NCBI GenBank assembly: GCA_910579545.1 | Contig: CAJTVI010000002.1 | Coordinates: 49,062-113,061 of the forward strand | Origin: an uncultured Oscillospiraceae bacterium | GTDB taxonomy: Bacteria > Bacillota > Clostridia > Oscillospirales > Ruminococcaceae | Direction of reading: 5' to 3' | Length of the DNA stretch: 64,000 nucleotides | Shown: in pieces, positions 42,801 to 52,067 of the stretch | Layout of the letters: each line of letters starts with the position of its first letter | Numbering within the stretch: position 1 is the first letter of the stretch | The notes under the pieces: generated by a model | Database searches by the model: none | Seen by the model: the letters and a program-made list of their open reading frames with translations, nothing else | Told to the model about the DNA's origin: nothing | Program-made: the position numbers and the translations under genes

Positions 42801-44108
42801 ATGGACAGTGTACAGGAGATCCTGGAGTTTGTGCAGGACAACGATGTAAAATTTGTAAAGCTTGCCTTTTGCGACCTTTTTGGAACGCAAAAAAACGTCT
42901 CGCTGCCCGCGGGCGAGCTGCCCCGCGCCTTCCGGGAGGGGGTCAGCTTTGACGGCAGCTCGGTGGACGGCTTTTTGCATGTGGAGGAGAGCGACCTCGT
43001 GCTCTGGCCCGACCCCTCCACCGTCTGCATCCTGCCCTGGCGGCCGGCCGAGGGCCGGGTGATGCGGATGCTCTGCGACATCCGCCTGCCGGACGGCCAG
43101 CCCTTTGCCGGCAGCTGCCGGGGCTACCTCAAGCAGGCGGCGGCCCGGTTTGACGCTTTGGGCCTTGGCTGCAACGTGGGCACCGAGTGCGAGTTCTACC
43201 TCTTTGAGGCGGACGAGCGGGGCGAGGCCACCCACATCCCCATGGACCGGGCCGGCTATTTTGACGTGGCCCCGCTGGACAAGGGCGAAAACATCCGGCG
43301 GGAGATCTGCCTTACCTTAGAGGAGATGGGCATCGCCCCCCGCCACAGCCACCACGAGCACGGCCCGGGCCAGAACGAGATCGACTTTTTGTACGGCCCG
43401 GCCCTCACCGCGGCCGACGACCTGATCACCTTCAAATCGGTGGTGCGGGCGGTGGCGGCCCGCAGCGGGCTGTTTGCCAGCTTTCTGCCCAAGCCCATCG
43501 CGGGCGAGAGCGGCAGCGGGCTGCATGTCAACATCAGCCTGCACCGAAACGGCAAAAACCTGTTTGCGGGCCCGCTGGAGGGCGACAGCCCGGCCGGGCA
43601 TTTTTTGGCCGGGGTGCTGGCCCGCGCCCGGGAGCTCACCCTGTTTTTGAACCCCATCCCCAACAGCTACGCCCGGTTTGGCTGCTGCGAGGCCCCCGGC
43701 TATGTAAGCTGGAGCCGCCAGAACCGCAGCCAGCTGGTGCGCATCCCGGCCGCGCCGGCGGCCTCCTGCCGGATGGAGCTGCGCAGCCCGGACCCCGCCT
43801 GCAACCCCTACCTTGCCTTTGGTCTGGTGCTGGCGGCGGGGCTGGAGGGCATCCGGCAAAAGCGGCCGTTGCCGCCGCCGGTCAACCGCAACCTGTTCGA
43901 GCAGGGCGCGGCCAAAGGGCTGGAGCCATTGCCCCGCAGCCTTGCCGAGGCGCTCGAGGCCGCCCGCGCAAGCGAGTTTATCGCCCGGGAGCTGCCCAAA
44001 AGCCTTGCCCAAAACTATTTTGAGGGGCAGGAGCGGCGCATCCGCCGCATGGCGGCCGGCGGCGCCGAGGCCGAGCGGGAAAAGGCCCGCTATTTTGCCC
44101 TGACCTGA
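42801..44108 (+). CDS. glnA: Glutamine synthetase type I
   Basis: Encodes 435 residues from the ATG at 42801 after GGGAGG. GSI features: FDGSSVDGFLHVEESDL, TECEFYLFEADE, HHEHGPGQNEIDF, SGSGLHVNISLHRNGKNLF and NSYARFGCCEAPGYVSWSRQ. The NRNLF segment lacks the adenylylation tyrosine context, so it belongs to the feedback-regulated alpha group. Having both GSI and GSIII adjacent is seen in some Clostridia. It lies 139 bases ahead of the ANTAR gene on the same strand. Confidence 0.95.
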   Translation: MDSVQEILEFVQDNDVKFVKLAFCDLFGTQKNVSLPAGELPRAFREGVSFDGSSVDGFLHVEESDLVLWPDPSTVCILPWRPAEGRVMRMLCDIRLPDGQPFAGSCRGYLKQAAARFDALGLGCNVGTECEFYLFEADERGEATHIPMDRAGYFDVAPLDKGENIRREICLTLEEMGIAPRHSHHEHGPGQNEIDFLYGPALTAADDLITFKSVVRAVAARSGLFASFLPKPIAGESGSGLHVNISLHRNGKNLFAGPLEGDSPAGHFLAGVLARARELTLFLNPIPNSYARFGCCEAPGYVSWSRQNRSQLVRIPAAPAASCRMELRSPDPACNPYLAFGLVLAAGLEGIRQKRPLPPPVNRNLFEQGAAKGLEPLPRSLAEALEAARASEFIARELPKSLAQNYFEGQERRIRRMAAGGAEAEREKARYFALT

Positions 44109-44246
44109 GCGCCCTTGCGGGGCCGCTGAGGGTCTGCCGCGGGGCCTGCCGCGGCCGGGCGCAAAGCGGGCGCCGCTTTTGGCCGGGTGCGCGGTTTTTG
44201 AGGCAAAAGCAAACAAGGCAAAACGCCAAAAGGGGAGGTGGCCAGC

Positions 44247-44822
44247 TTGGAGCGTGCGCTGATCGTAAGCGCCGGCAGCAGCGCAAACCAGTACCTTGCC
44301 GACCATCTGGCCGAGTGCGGCTTTGCCCGGCCGGTCATCGCGGCCAGCGGCAGCGAGGCGCGACGGCTGGCCGCCGGGCAGGAGTTTGCCGTGATGGCCA
44401 TCAACACCCCCCTGCCGGACGAGTTTGGCCACGAGCTGGCCCTGGACCTGGCCGCGGGCTCCGCCGCCGGGGTGCTGCTGCTGGCGGGGCGGGATTCGGC
44501 CGACGCGCTGGCCCGGCGGCTGGGCCAGCATGGGGTGCTGGTGCTGGCAAAGCCCTTTTCGGGCGGGCAGTTTGCCGGGGCGGTGCAGCTGTGCGCGGCC
44601 TGCAGCCGGCGGCTGGCCGGCCTGCGGGAGGAAAACCGCCGGCTGCAAAATAAAATCGCCCAGGTGCGGCTGGTCAGCCGGGCCAAATGCCTGCTGGTGG
44701 CGGCCGAGGGCATCACCGAGGAAGAGGCCCACCGCCGCATCGAAAAGCTGGCCATGGACACCCGCCGCACCCGCGGCGAGGTGGCGCAGGAGATTTTGGC
44801 GGGCGGCCCGCCGCCCGAATAG
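44247..44822 (+). CDS. ANTAR-domain antitermination regulator with pseudo-receiver
   Basis: Encodes 191 residues from a TTG at 44247, eight bases after AGGGGAGG. Residues 1-115 form a receiver-like fold, but the phospho-acceptor Asp is Asn53 (AVMAINTPLPDEFG) and the N-terminal acidic pair is missing, while Lys102 (VLAKPFS) remains. A coiled coil (LREENRRLQNKIAQ) joins it to the ANTAR RNA-binding domain, KCLLVAAEGITEEEAHRRIE and KLAMDTRRTRGEVAQEIL. Family members bind hexaloop hairpins and prevent termination, as shown for Nit1/AmiR-like systems. Both upstream synthetase leaders fit as targets. Confidence 0.88.
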   Translation: MERALIVSAGSSANQYLADHLAECGFARPVIAASGSEARRLAAGQEFAVMAINTPLPDEFGHELALDLAAGSAAGVLLLAGRDSADALARRLGQHGVLVLAKPFSGGQFAGAVQLCAACSRRLAGLREENRRLQNKIAQVRLVSRAKCLLVAAEGITEEEAHRRIEKLAMDTRRTRGEVAQEILAGGPPPE

Positions 44823-44984
44823 GCCGCCCGGCGGGGCGCAACCCGGCAAAACCCGGTGCGGCGCAAACCGGCAAAGCCCGGCGGGGCGCAGCAGGGCGGC
44901 AAAGCGCCTGCAAACGGCCCCAAGGTACGGCAGGCCGGCATAAAAACCACACAGGCAAGGCAAAAAATGGGGGAGGAAACGGCA

Positions 44985-46592
44985 ATGGCAACGCGGTATA
45001 TCTTTGTAACGGGGGGCGTGGTGTCCGGCCTGGGCAAGGGCATCACGGCGGCCAGCCTGGGGCGGCTGCTCAAGGCGCGGGGCTGGAAGGTGGCGGCCCA
45101 AAAGCTGGACCCCTACATCAACGTGGACCCCGGCACCATGAGCCCCTACCAGCACGGCGAGGTGTTCGTTACCGAGGACGGGGCCGAGACCGACCTGGAC
45201 CTGGGCCATTACGAGCGGTTTATCGACGAGGACCTCAACCAGTACTCCAACCTCACCACCGGCAAGGTCTACTGGAACGTGCTCAACAAGGAGCGGCAGG
45301 GGGCGTATCTGGGCGAGACGGTGCAGATCATCCCCCATATCACCAATGAGATCAAGAGCTTTATCTACAACGTGGGCAAAAACACCGACGCCGACATTGT
45401 GATCACCGAGATCGGCGGCACCACCGGCGACATCGAGAGCCAGCCCTTTCTGGAGGCCATCCGGCAGGTGGGGCTGGAGCAGGGCAAGGAGAACTGCCTG
45501 TTCATCCACGTCACCCTGGTGCCCTACATCAAGGGCTCGGGCGAGCACAAGTCCAAGCCCACCCAGCACTCGGTCAAGGAGCTGCAGGGCATGGGCATCA
45601 TGCCGGATATCATCGTGCTGCGGGCCGACGAGCCCATCGACCCCGAGGTCTGCCGCAAGATCAGCATGTTCTGCAACGTCAAGCCGGACTGTGTGATCCA
45701 AAACCTCACCCTGCCCACCCTCTACGAGTGCCCCATGATGCTGGAGGCCGCCGGCCTTGCCCGGGTGGCCTGCCGGGAGCTGGGCCTGCCCGCCCGCACC
45801 CCCGACCTTGCCGGCTGGAAGGCGATGCTGGGGCGGATCGCCGGGCGGCAGGGGCGCTGCACCATCGCGCTGGTGGGCAAGTACGTCAAGCTGCACGACG
45901 CCTACCTCTCGGTGATGGAAAGCCTCTACCACGCCGGGTTCGAAAACGGCTGCTGCGTCAGCATCCGCTGGGTCGAAAGCGAGGAGCTGGAAGGCCCGGA
46001 TGCCGCCGCCCGGCTGCTGGCCGGGGCGGACGGCGTGCTGATCCCCGGCGGCTTTGGGGGCCGCGGCATCGAGGGGATGATTGCCGCCGCCCGCTATGCC
46101 CGCGAGACCGGCCTGCCCTATTTTGGCATCTGCCTTGGCATGCAGATCATGGTCATGGAATACGCCCGCGGGGTGCTGGGCCTTGCCGACGCGAACAGCA
46201 GCGAGTTTGCGCCGGCCAGCGCCCACAAGGTCATCGACCTCATGCCGGACCAGCAGGGCAGCCTGCCCAAGGGGGGCACCATGCGGCTGGGCAGCTACCC
46301 CTGCGCCGTGCTGCCCGGCACCCGGCTGCACGCCTGCTATGGGCAGGACCAGATCGCCGAGCGGCACCGCCACCGGTACGAGTTCAGCAACGAGTACCGC
46401 GAGGCCCTGCAAAAGGCTGGGCTGGTGCTCTCGGGCCTCTCGCCAAACGGCCGGCTGGTCGAGGCCGTCGAGCTGCCCGACCGGGCCTTCCACATCGGGG
46501 TGCAGTTCCACCCCGAGTTCAAAAGCCGGCCCAACCGCGCCCACCCGCTCTTCCGGGAGTTCATCGCGGCGGCCCTGGCCGGGCAGGGGTAA
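44985..46592 (+). CDS. pyrG: CTP synthase
   Basis: Encodes 535 residues, normal length. The amidoligase half starts RYIFVTGGVVSGLGKGITA and shows KLDPYINVDPGTMSPYQHGE and ITEIGGTTGDIESQPF; the glutaminase half has PYFGICLGMQIM with the nucleophile Cys and the HPE motif in GVQFHPEFKSRP. It makes CTP from UTP and glutamine. Adjacent glutamine genes may be coincidental. The ATG at 44985 has GGGAGG upstream; no separate promoter is obvious in the 162-base gap. Confidence 0.98.
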   Translation: MATRYIFVTGGVVSGLGKGITAASLGRLLKARGWKVAAQKLDPYINVDPGTMSPYQHGEVFVTEDGAETDLDLGHYERFIDEDLNQYSNLTTGKVYWNVLNKERQGAYLGETVQIIPHITNEIKSFIYNVGKNTDADIVITEIGGTTGDIESQPFLEAIRQVGLEQGKENCLFIHVTLVPYIKGSGEHKSKPTQHSVKELQGMGIMPDIIVLRADEPIDPEVCRKISMFCNVKPDCVIQNLTLPTLYECPMMLEAAGLARVACRELGLPARTPDLAGWKAMLGRIAGRQGRCTIALVGKYVKLHDAYLSVMESLYHAGFENGCCVSIRWVESEELEGPDAAARLLAGADGVLIPGGFGGRGIEGMIAAARYARETGLPYFGICLGMQIMVMEYARGVLGLADANSSEFAPASAHKVIDLMPDQQGSLPKGGTMRLGSYPCAVLPGTRLHACYGQDQIAERHRHRYEFSNEYREALQKAGLVLSGLSPNGRLVEAVELPDRAFHIGVQFHPEFKSRPNRAHPLFREFIAAALAGQG

Positions 46593-46715
46593 GCAGGGCT
46601 GCCGGGCATGCCGGCGCGGCCGGCCGCGCCGGCAGCAAGGCCGGCCCCAAATAAGCCCATCCCAAGCCGTACCCCCGCCGCCTTTTGCCGGCCGGCCCCT
46701 TTTTCCAGTGCCCAA

Positions 46716-46755
46716 CGCCCCAGCGTCCAGGCCGGACGCTGGGGCGGTTTTGTTT
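46716..46755 (+). terminator. Terminator downstream of pyrG
   Basis: CGCCCCAGCGTCC pairs with GGACGCTGGGGCG (13 bp) with a five-base loop, then GTTTTGTTT. The rest of 46593-46924 is GC-rich and holds no gene I can support. Confidence 0.8.
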
Positions 46756-46924
46756 ATCAGTGGGGCATCTGGCCCGCCGTCTGCCTTCCCCGGCGGGGCT
46801 TGCCGCCTGCTTCCCCTCCGGCAGGGCCGGGGCGTTTTTTGTGCGGCCGCCCCCAATTTTATGGGCAAAACTGCCAAGCAAACCGCCCGCCCTTGGGCAA
46901 AATGCCGATTTTACGCCGGGGGAA

Positions 46925-46984
46925 TTGACAAGCCCGCCGCCCGGGGGCTACAATGGCCTCAGAGAAAAGCTAAAACGTTTTAGC
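46925..46984 (+). promoter_or_regulatory. Promoter and palindromic operator of the LacI gene
   Basis: TTGACA and TACAAT are 18 bp apart. Just downstream is the perfect 16-bp palindrome GCTAAAACGTTTTAGC (46969-46984) with the central CG typical of LacI-family operators, so the regulator probably represses its own operon. Confidence 0.8.
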
Positions 46985-47034
46985 AATACCGCGCGCAGCA
47001 CCCGATTCACCGCTGCGCAAAGGAGGGGAGCGCC

Positions 47035-48189
47035 TTGCCGCAAAAGGTTACCATCCGGGATATCGCCCGGCTGGCCGGGGTCTCCTCCGGCACGGTGCAC
47101 CGGGCCCTCTACGGCAAAAAAGGGGTGGGCGAGCCGGTGCGCCAAAAGGTGCTGGCCATCGCCCGCCAGCAGGGCTTTACCCTCAATACCGCCGCCTCCG
47201 CCCTCAAGCGGGGGCCGCTGCGGGTCGCGGCCTGCTTCCCCGCGCCCGAGGGGGAAGGCCGGTATTTTTACACCGACGTCTGGCGCGGCCTGCGGGAGTA
47301 TTTTGCCGAGGAATCGGCCCTCAACCTCACCCTGCTGGAGTACCCCTTTGCCGAGGGCGGGCAGGCCGCGGCCCTGGCGGCGGCGCTGGGGGAGGGCGCG
47401 CCCTTAAACAGCCCGCCGGCGTTTGCTGGCGCAGCACCGGACCCTGCCGCACAGTCTGCCGCCCCGCCCGCGCAGCCGGCCGCCCCGGCCGGGACGCCCC
47501 CCCAGCGCCCGGACGGCCTGCTCACCCTTGGCCTTGCCAGCACCGACCCCGCCCCCAAGGCGGCCCTGGAGCGGTGCGCGGCGCTGGGCCTGCCGGTGGT
47601 GCTGGCCTGCGACGACGCGCCCGGCTGCCCGCGGTTTGCCTGTGTGCAGGCCAATTACGATACCATCGGCCGGCTGGGGGCCGAGCTGCTCTCGGCCCAG
47701 CTTGCGCCGGGCAGCGAGGTGCTGCTGCTCTCGGGCGAGGAGGCCATCCCCTCCCACGGCGGGGTGGCGCGGGGCTTTATGGCCTACCTTGCCGAGCATG
47801 GCAGCCCCCTGCGGGTGCTGGATCTGCCCGGCTACCGGGACCCCGCCCTGCCGGGCCGGCTGCGGCAGGTTTTGGCCCAAACGCCGCCGGCCGGCGCGCT
47901 CAGCGTCAACTCCCGCGGCAGCGTGCTGCTGGCCGGGGCGGTGCGGCAGGCCGGCCTTGCCGGCCGGGTGCGGCTGGTGGGAAGCGATGTGTTCCCCGAA
48001 AATATCGCCGCCATGCGCGCGGGGGTCATGCACAACATCCTCTACAAAAACCCCCGCCAACAGGCCTATCAGGCCGCCCGGCTGCTGGTGCAGCGGCTGC
48101 TGCACCCGGACCTGCCGCCCCCCGCCGCCCCCGAAACCGAGGTGGAGGCCCAGGTGCTCTTTTGCAGCGGCCTCTACCGGTACGGATAG
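47035..48189 (+). CDS. LacI family regulator of hexuronate genes
   Basis: Encodes 384 residues from TTG 47035 after AGGAGGGG. The DNA-binding head is VTIRDIARLAGVSSGTVHRA, and a hinge helix NTAASALKRG follows. The sugar-binding part resembles periplasmic binding protein fold type I (ACFPAPEGEGRYFYTDVWRG, VVLACDDAPG, VQANYDTIGRLGAELL, LVGSDVFPENIAAM). An Ala/Pro/Gln-rich insertion of about 35 residues (123-158) interrupts the first lobe. It precedes uxaB and uxaA by 88 bases with no clear terminator between, so joint transcription is likely; the ligand is probably a hexuronate or intermediate. Confidence 0.87.
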   Translation: MPQKVTIRDIARLAGVSSGTVHRALYGKKGVGEPVRQKVLAIARQQGFTLNTAASALKRGPLRVAACFPAPEGEGRYFYTDVWRGLREYFAEESALNLTLLEYPFAEGGQAAALAAALGEGAPLNSPPAFAGAAPDPAAQSAAPPAQPAAPAGTPPQRPDGLLTLGLASTDPAPKAALERCAALGLPVVLACDDAPGCPRFACVQANYDTIGRLGAELLSAQLAPGSEVLLLSGEEAIPSHGGVARGFMAYLAEHGSPLRVLDLPGYRDPALPGRLRQVLAQTPPAGALSVNSRGSVLLAGAVRQAGLAGRVRLVGSDVFPENIAAMRAGVMHNILYKNPRQQAYQAARLLVQRLLHPDLPPPAAPETEVEAQVLFCSGLYRYG

Positions 48190-48277
48190 CCGCTTTCCGT
48201 CCGCCCATAAGGCCGCAAGGTCTTGTTCATAAACGCCCACATTCAACAAGCACTGAAATACAGGAGGTAGATGCAGT

Positions 48278-49777
48278 ATGCAGCAGCTCAATTACAAAAC
48301 CCTGGCCGACCAAAATTACCAGGGCTACCTGCTCAAGGACGCGCCCGAGCGGGTTTTGCAGTTTGGCGAGGGCAATTTTTTGCGCGCCTTTGTGGATCAT
48401 TTCATCGATATGATGAACGAAAAGGCCGGCTTCAACACCAAGGTGGTGCTCACACAGCCCATCGCGCCCGGCCTTGCGCCGCTCATCAACCAGCAGCAGG
48501 GCCTTTACACCCTGCTTTTGCGCGGCAGCGAAAACGGCCGGGCGGTGGACGACCGCCGGGTGATCAGCTGTGTTTCCCGCTGCCTCAACCCCTATGAAGA
48601 CTACGCCGCCCTGCTCGGGGCGGCCCACAACCCCGACCTGCGCTTTATCGTAAGCAACACCACCGAGGCCGGCATCGTCTACGACCCCGCCCCCCGGTTC
48701 GAGGACACCCCGCCCGCCAGCTTCCCGGCCAAGCTTACCCGCTTTTTGTACGAGCGGTACACCGCCTTTGCCGGCGCGGCCGACAAGGGCCTTGTGATCC
48801 TCTCCTGCGAACTGATCGACAACAACGGCAAAGAACTGGCCGCCTGCGTGGACAAACACATCGCCGCCTGGGGCCTGCCCGCGGAGTTCGCGGCTTGGGT
48901 CAAGGCCAGCTGCATCTTCTGCTCCACCCTGGTGGACCGCATCGTGCCCGGCCGCATCCGGGACGCGGCGGCGGTGGCAAAGCTGGAAGAAGAGCTGGGC
49001 TACCACGACCAGCTGCTGGACGTGGGCGAGGTGTTCGGCTTCTGGGTCATCGAGGGGCCGCAGAGCCTGGCCGAGGAGCTGCCCTTTGCCAAGGCCGGCC
49101 TGCCGGTGATCTTTGTGGACGATGTGACCCCCTACAAAAAGCGCAAGGTGCGCATCTTAAACGGCGCGCACACCAGCATGGTGCTGGGGGCCTGGCTGGC
49201 CGGCCAGAACATCGTGCGCGGCTGCATGCAGGACGAGACCATCCGCGGCTTTATGAACAAGGCCATCTACGAGGAGATCATCCCCACCCTGCCGCTGCCC
49301 AAGGCCGAGCTGGACGAGTTTGCCGCCGCGGTGGCCGACCGGTTCAACAACCCCTTTGTGGACCATGAACTGCTCTCGATCAGCCTTAACTCCACCAGCA
49401 AGTGGCGCGCCCGGGTGCAGCCGAGCCTGGAGGAGTACATCGCCAAAAACGGCCGGCTGCCCCGCTGCCTTACCATGAGCCTTGCCGCCCTCATCGCCTT
49501 CTACGGCTGCTATATCGAGGGCAGGGAGCCGAACGCCCTTTGCTGCCGCCGCCCGGCGGGGGACCCCTACAAGGTACTGGACGACGGCTGGGTGCTGGAT
49601 TTTTACTGGCAGCACAGGGAGGACGCGCCGGAGGCCCTGGCTGAGGCGGTGCTCAAAAACGAGGAGATGTGGGGCCGCGACCTCACCGCCCTGCCCGGCT
49701 TTGCCGGCGCGGTCAAGGCCGACCTTGCCGCCATCCTCAAAGAGGGCGCCTACGCGGCGATGAAGGGCTGCCTGTGA
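48278..49777 (+). CDS. uxaB: Tagaturonate reductase (altronate oxidoreductase)
   Basis: Encodes 499 residues of the mannitol-dehydrogenase/long-chain polyol family: RVLQFGEGNFLRAFVDHFID for NAD binding, FIVSNTTEAGIVYD, LSCELIDNNGKELAACVDKH, CSTLVDRIVPGR and the catalytic region DVTPYKKRKVRILNGAHTSM. It reduces tagaturonate to altronate in galacturonate breakdown. CAGGAGG precedes the ATG. It is 20 bases upstream of uxaA, with which it acts in sequence. Confidence 0.94.
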   Translation: MQQLNYKTLADQNYQGYLLKDAPERVLQFGEGNFLRAFVDHFIDMMNEKAGFNTKVVLTQPIAPGLAPLINQQQGLYTLLLRGSENGRAVDDRRVISCVSRCLNPYEDYAALLGAAHNPDLRFIVSNTTEAGIVYDPAPRFEDTPPASFPAKLTRFLYERYTAFAGAADKGLVILSCELIDNNGKELAACVDKHIAAWGLPAEFAAWVKASCIFCSTLVDRIVPGRIRDAAAVAKLEEELGYHDQLLDVGEVFGFWVIEGPQSLAEELPFAKAGLPVIFVDDVTPYKKRKVRILNGAHTSMVLGAWLAGQNIVRGCMQDETIRGFMNKAIYEEIIPTLPLPKAELDEFAAAVADRFNNPFVDHELLSISLNSTSKWRARVQPSLEEYIAKNGRLPRCLTMSLAALIAFYGCYIEGREPNALCCRRPAGDPYKVLDDGWVLDFYWQHREDAPEALAEAVLKNEEMWGRDLTALPGFAGAVKADLAAILKEGAYAAMKGCL

Positions 49778-49797
49778 GCCGGCAAGGAGGGGATACC

Positions 49798-51279
49798 ATG
49801 AAACAGCTTATCCAGATCGACCCGCGCGATAATGTGGCGGTGGCCCTCTGCCCGCTGGCAAAGGGCGCCGAGGCCGCGGCGGGGGAGCGCGCCGTAACCG
49901 CCTTGGAGGAGATCCCCCAGGGCCACAAGATCGCCCTGCGCCCCATTGCCGAGGGCGAGGATATCATCAAATACGGCTTTGCCATCGGCCACGCCAGCGC
50001 GGCCATCCCGGCCGGCGGCTGGGTGCATGTGCACAATGTCAAAACCAACCTCTCCGAAAATGCCGCCTACAGCTATAACCCCCGCCCCTGCCCGCTGCCC
50101 GAAACCGCGCCGCGCAGCTTTATGGGCTACCTGCGGCCGGGCGGCCGTGCCGCGGTACGCAACGAACTCTGGATCATCCCCACGGTGGGCTGTGTCAACT
50201 CGGTGGCCCAAAAGCTGGCGGCCGACAACCAGCACCTGGTGTGCGGCAGCGTGGAGGGGCTGTACGCCTTTCCCCATCCCTTTGGGTGCAGCCAGATGGG
50301 GGCCGACCACGCCCAGACCCGGCGGCTGCTGGCCGCGCTGGCCCGCCACCCCAACGCGGGCGGGGTGCTGGTGCTGGGCCTTGGCTGCGAAAACCTCACC
50401 ATGGAGCAGTTCAAGCAGGAGCTGGGCGAATGGGACGCCGAGCGGGTCAAATTCCTCGTCTGCCAGGAGGCCGGGGACGAATACGCCGAGGGCGCAGCCC
50501 TGCTGGCCCAGCTGGCCGGGTACGCCGGGCGGTTCCAGCGCCAGCCGCTGCCGGCCTCCAAGCTGGTGGTGGGCATGAAGTGCGGCGGGTCGGACGGCCT
50601 GTCCGGCATCACGGCCAACCCCACGGTGGGCCGCTTTTCCGACCTGCTCATTGCCCAGGGGGGCAGCACGGTGCTCACCGAGGTACCCGAGATGTTCGGA
50701 GCCGAGGCCATGCTGATGGACCGCTGCGCCAGCCGCGAGGTGTTCGACAAGGCGGTAAAAATGGTCGAGGACTTCAAGCACTACTTTACCAGCCACGGCC
50801 AGGTGGTGTACGAAAACCCCAGCCCCGGCAACAAAAAGGGCGGCATCACCACCCTGGAGGACAAGAGCTGCGGCTGTGTGCAGAAGGGCGGCGCCGCCCC
50901 GGTGATGGATGTGATCGAGTACGGCCGGCAGGTAACCGCCCCGGGCCTCAACCTGCTCTCCGGCCCGGGCAACGACATGGTCTCCTGCACCGCCCTCACC
51001 GCGGCGGGGGCCCACATCATCCTGTTTACCACCGGGCGGGGCACCCCCTTTGGCGCGCCGGCCCCGGTGGTCAAGATCAGCACCAACAACGCCCTGTTTG
51101 AAAAAAAGCCCGGCTGGATCGACTTCAACGCCGGCCCGGTGGCCGAGGGCGAGGCGCTGGCCGAGGCGGGCCAGCGGCTGCTGGATTTTGTGCTGGATAC
51201 CGCTTCCGGCCGCAAGACCTGCGCCGAGCAAAAGGGCTTCCGCGAAATTTCCATCTTTAAGGACGGGGTAGTGCTGTAA
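49798..51279 (+). CDS. uxaA: Altronate dehydratase
   Basis: Encodes 493 residues containing both the N-terminal SAF-like domain (DNVAVALCPLA, IPQGHKIALRPIAEGEDIIK, YGFAIGHASAAI) and the main dehydratase part (GCENLTMEQF, KLVVGMKCGGSDGLSGITAN, PEMFGAEAMLMDRCASREVF, SPGNKKGGITTLEDKSCGCV). It converts altronate to 2-keto-3-deoxygluconate with an iron centre. Follows uxaB in the operon, behind AAGGAGGGG. Confidence 0.95.
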   Translation: MKQLIQIDPRDNVAVALCPLAKGAEAAAGERAVTALEEIPQGHKIALRPIAEGEDIIKYGFAIGHASAAIPAGGWVHVHNVKTNLSENAAYSYNPRPCPLPETAPRSFMGYLRPGGRAAVRNELWIIPTVGCVNSVAQKLAADNQHLVCGSVEGLYAFPHPFGCSQMGADHAQTRRLLAALARHPNAGGVLVLGLGCENLTMEQFKQELGEWDAERVKFLVCQEAGDEYAEGAALLAQLAGYAGRFQRQPLPASKLVVGMKCGGSDGLSGITANPTVGRFSDLLIAQGGSTVLTEVPEMFGAEAMLMDRCASREVFDKAVKMVEDFKHYFTSHGQVVYENPSPGNKKGGITTLEDKSCGCVQKGGAAPVMDVIEYGRQVTAPGLNLLSGPGNDMVSCTALTAAGAHIILFTTGRGTPFGAPAPVVKISTNNALFEKKPGWIDFNAGPVAEGEALAEAGQRLLDFVLDTASGRKTCAEQKGFREISIFKDGVVL

Positions 51280-51335
51280 GGCGGCCGCTTTGGGCGCGGG
51301 CAGGCCCCTGAAAGGATAAAGGGAGGTTTGTAGGA

Positions 51336-51968
51336 ATGAATTGCCAACACAGTACCCCCGCGGGCAGGGGGCGTATGGCGGCCTGCCCGCCGGCAGGATG
51401 CTTTGCAGCGGCCCTGGCCGCCTGCCTGCTGGCAGCGGCATTGGCAGGCTGCGGCCCTTCCGGGGTGATTTTGGGATCGGAGCCCGCCGGCGATCCCCCG
51501 GCCGCTTCCAGCAGCCCGGCCCTCGGTCAGCCGCCGGTGGTCAGGGCCGAGTCCCGGCCGGAGGGCGGGTTTTTGCCGGAAGTCCCGGAAAACAAGCCCT
51601 TTGCCAGCCTGGAGGAGATGCTGGCCGACCCGCAGTATTATGCCAAGTACGACGAGATGGCCCTGAAAATGAGCGGGGAAAAGGACTATACCATCTACCC
51701 GGACGGTGACGAACTGGTGATCCATTTTGTGTGGCAGACCGGGGAAGATGTTGACCTGGATTGGCTCTCGGAGTATGTGCAGGCCTCGATGGAGCGCAAT
51801 ATCCCCGGGGTGATCATGCAGGTGGAGTTGATCCGCAGCTCGGTGGAGCTGGAAAGCCCCCGCCTGCGCATCCTCATTGAGACCCAGGACGGCGATGAGA
51901 TCTACAACGTGGCCTTTGCGCCCGACCCAAACAGCTCGACCCTGCCCAGTACGTCATCCGCCCCCTGA
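51336..51968 (+). CDS. Lipoprotein with possible DUF4854-like domain (210 aa)
   Basis: Starts behind AAAGGGAGG. A long N-terminus leads to the lipobox ALAGC near residue 39. A Pro/Ser linker follows, then a small acidic domain from residue 95 (KYTDEMAL-like helix, DYTIYPDGDELVIHFVWQTG, YVQASMERNIPGVIMQVEL, LRILIETQDGDEIYNVAF). This resembles DUF4854-type lipoproteins of Clostridia, which I state with caution. No enzymatic motif is visible. Confidence 0.65.
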   Translation: MNCQHSTPAGRGRMAACPPAGCFAAALAACLLAAALAGCGPSGVILGSEPAGDPPAASSSPALGQPPVVRAESRPEGGFLPEVPENKPFASLEEMLADPQYYAKYDEMALKMSGEKDYTIYPDGDELVIHFVWQTGEDVDLDWLSEYVQASMERNIPGVIMQVELIRSSVELESPRLRILIETQDGDEIYNVAFAPDPNSSTLPSTSSAP

Positions 51969-51990
51969 TCCTTGGGGCTGCACAGAGAAC

Positions 51991-52040
51991 AAGGGCCGGG
52001 GGCCGTTTCCCGTAAAGGAAGCGGCCCCCGGCCCTTTCTT
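51991..52040. terminator. Bidirectional terminator between converging genes
   Basis: AAGGGCCGGGGGCCG pairs with CGGCCCCCGGCCCTT with a 16-base loop; Ts follow on the plus strand, and an AA precedes on the other. Confidence 0.7.
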
Positions 52041-52067
52041 AGACTGCAATGAAAAAACAGAGCCCCT

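Noticed and set aside
43317..46877. Minus-strand frame of 1186 codons opposite glnA, the ANTAR gene and pyrG
   Set aside because: It is antisense to three clear genes, low in complexity (Gly/Ala/Arg/His-rich), and arises from GC-rich third codon positions.
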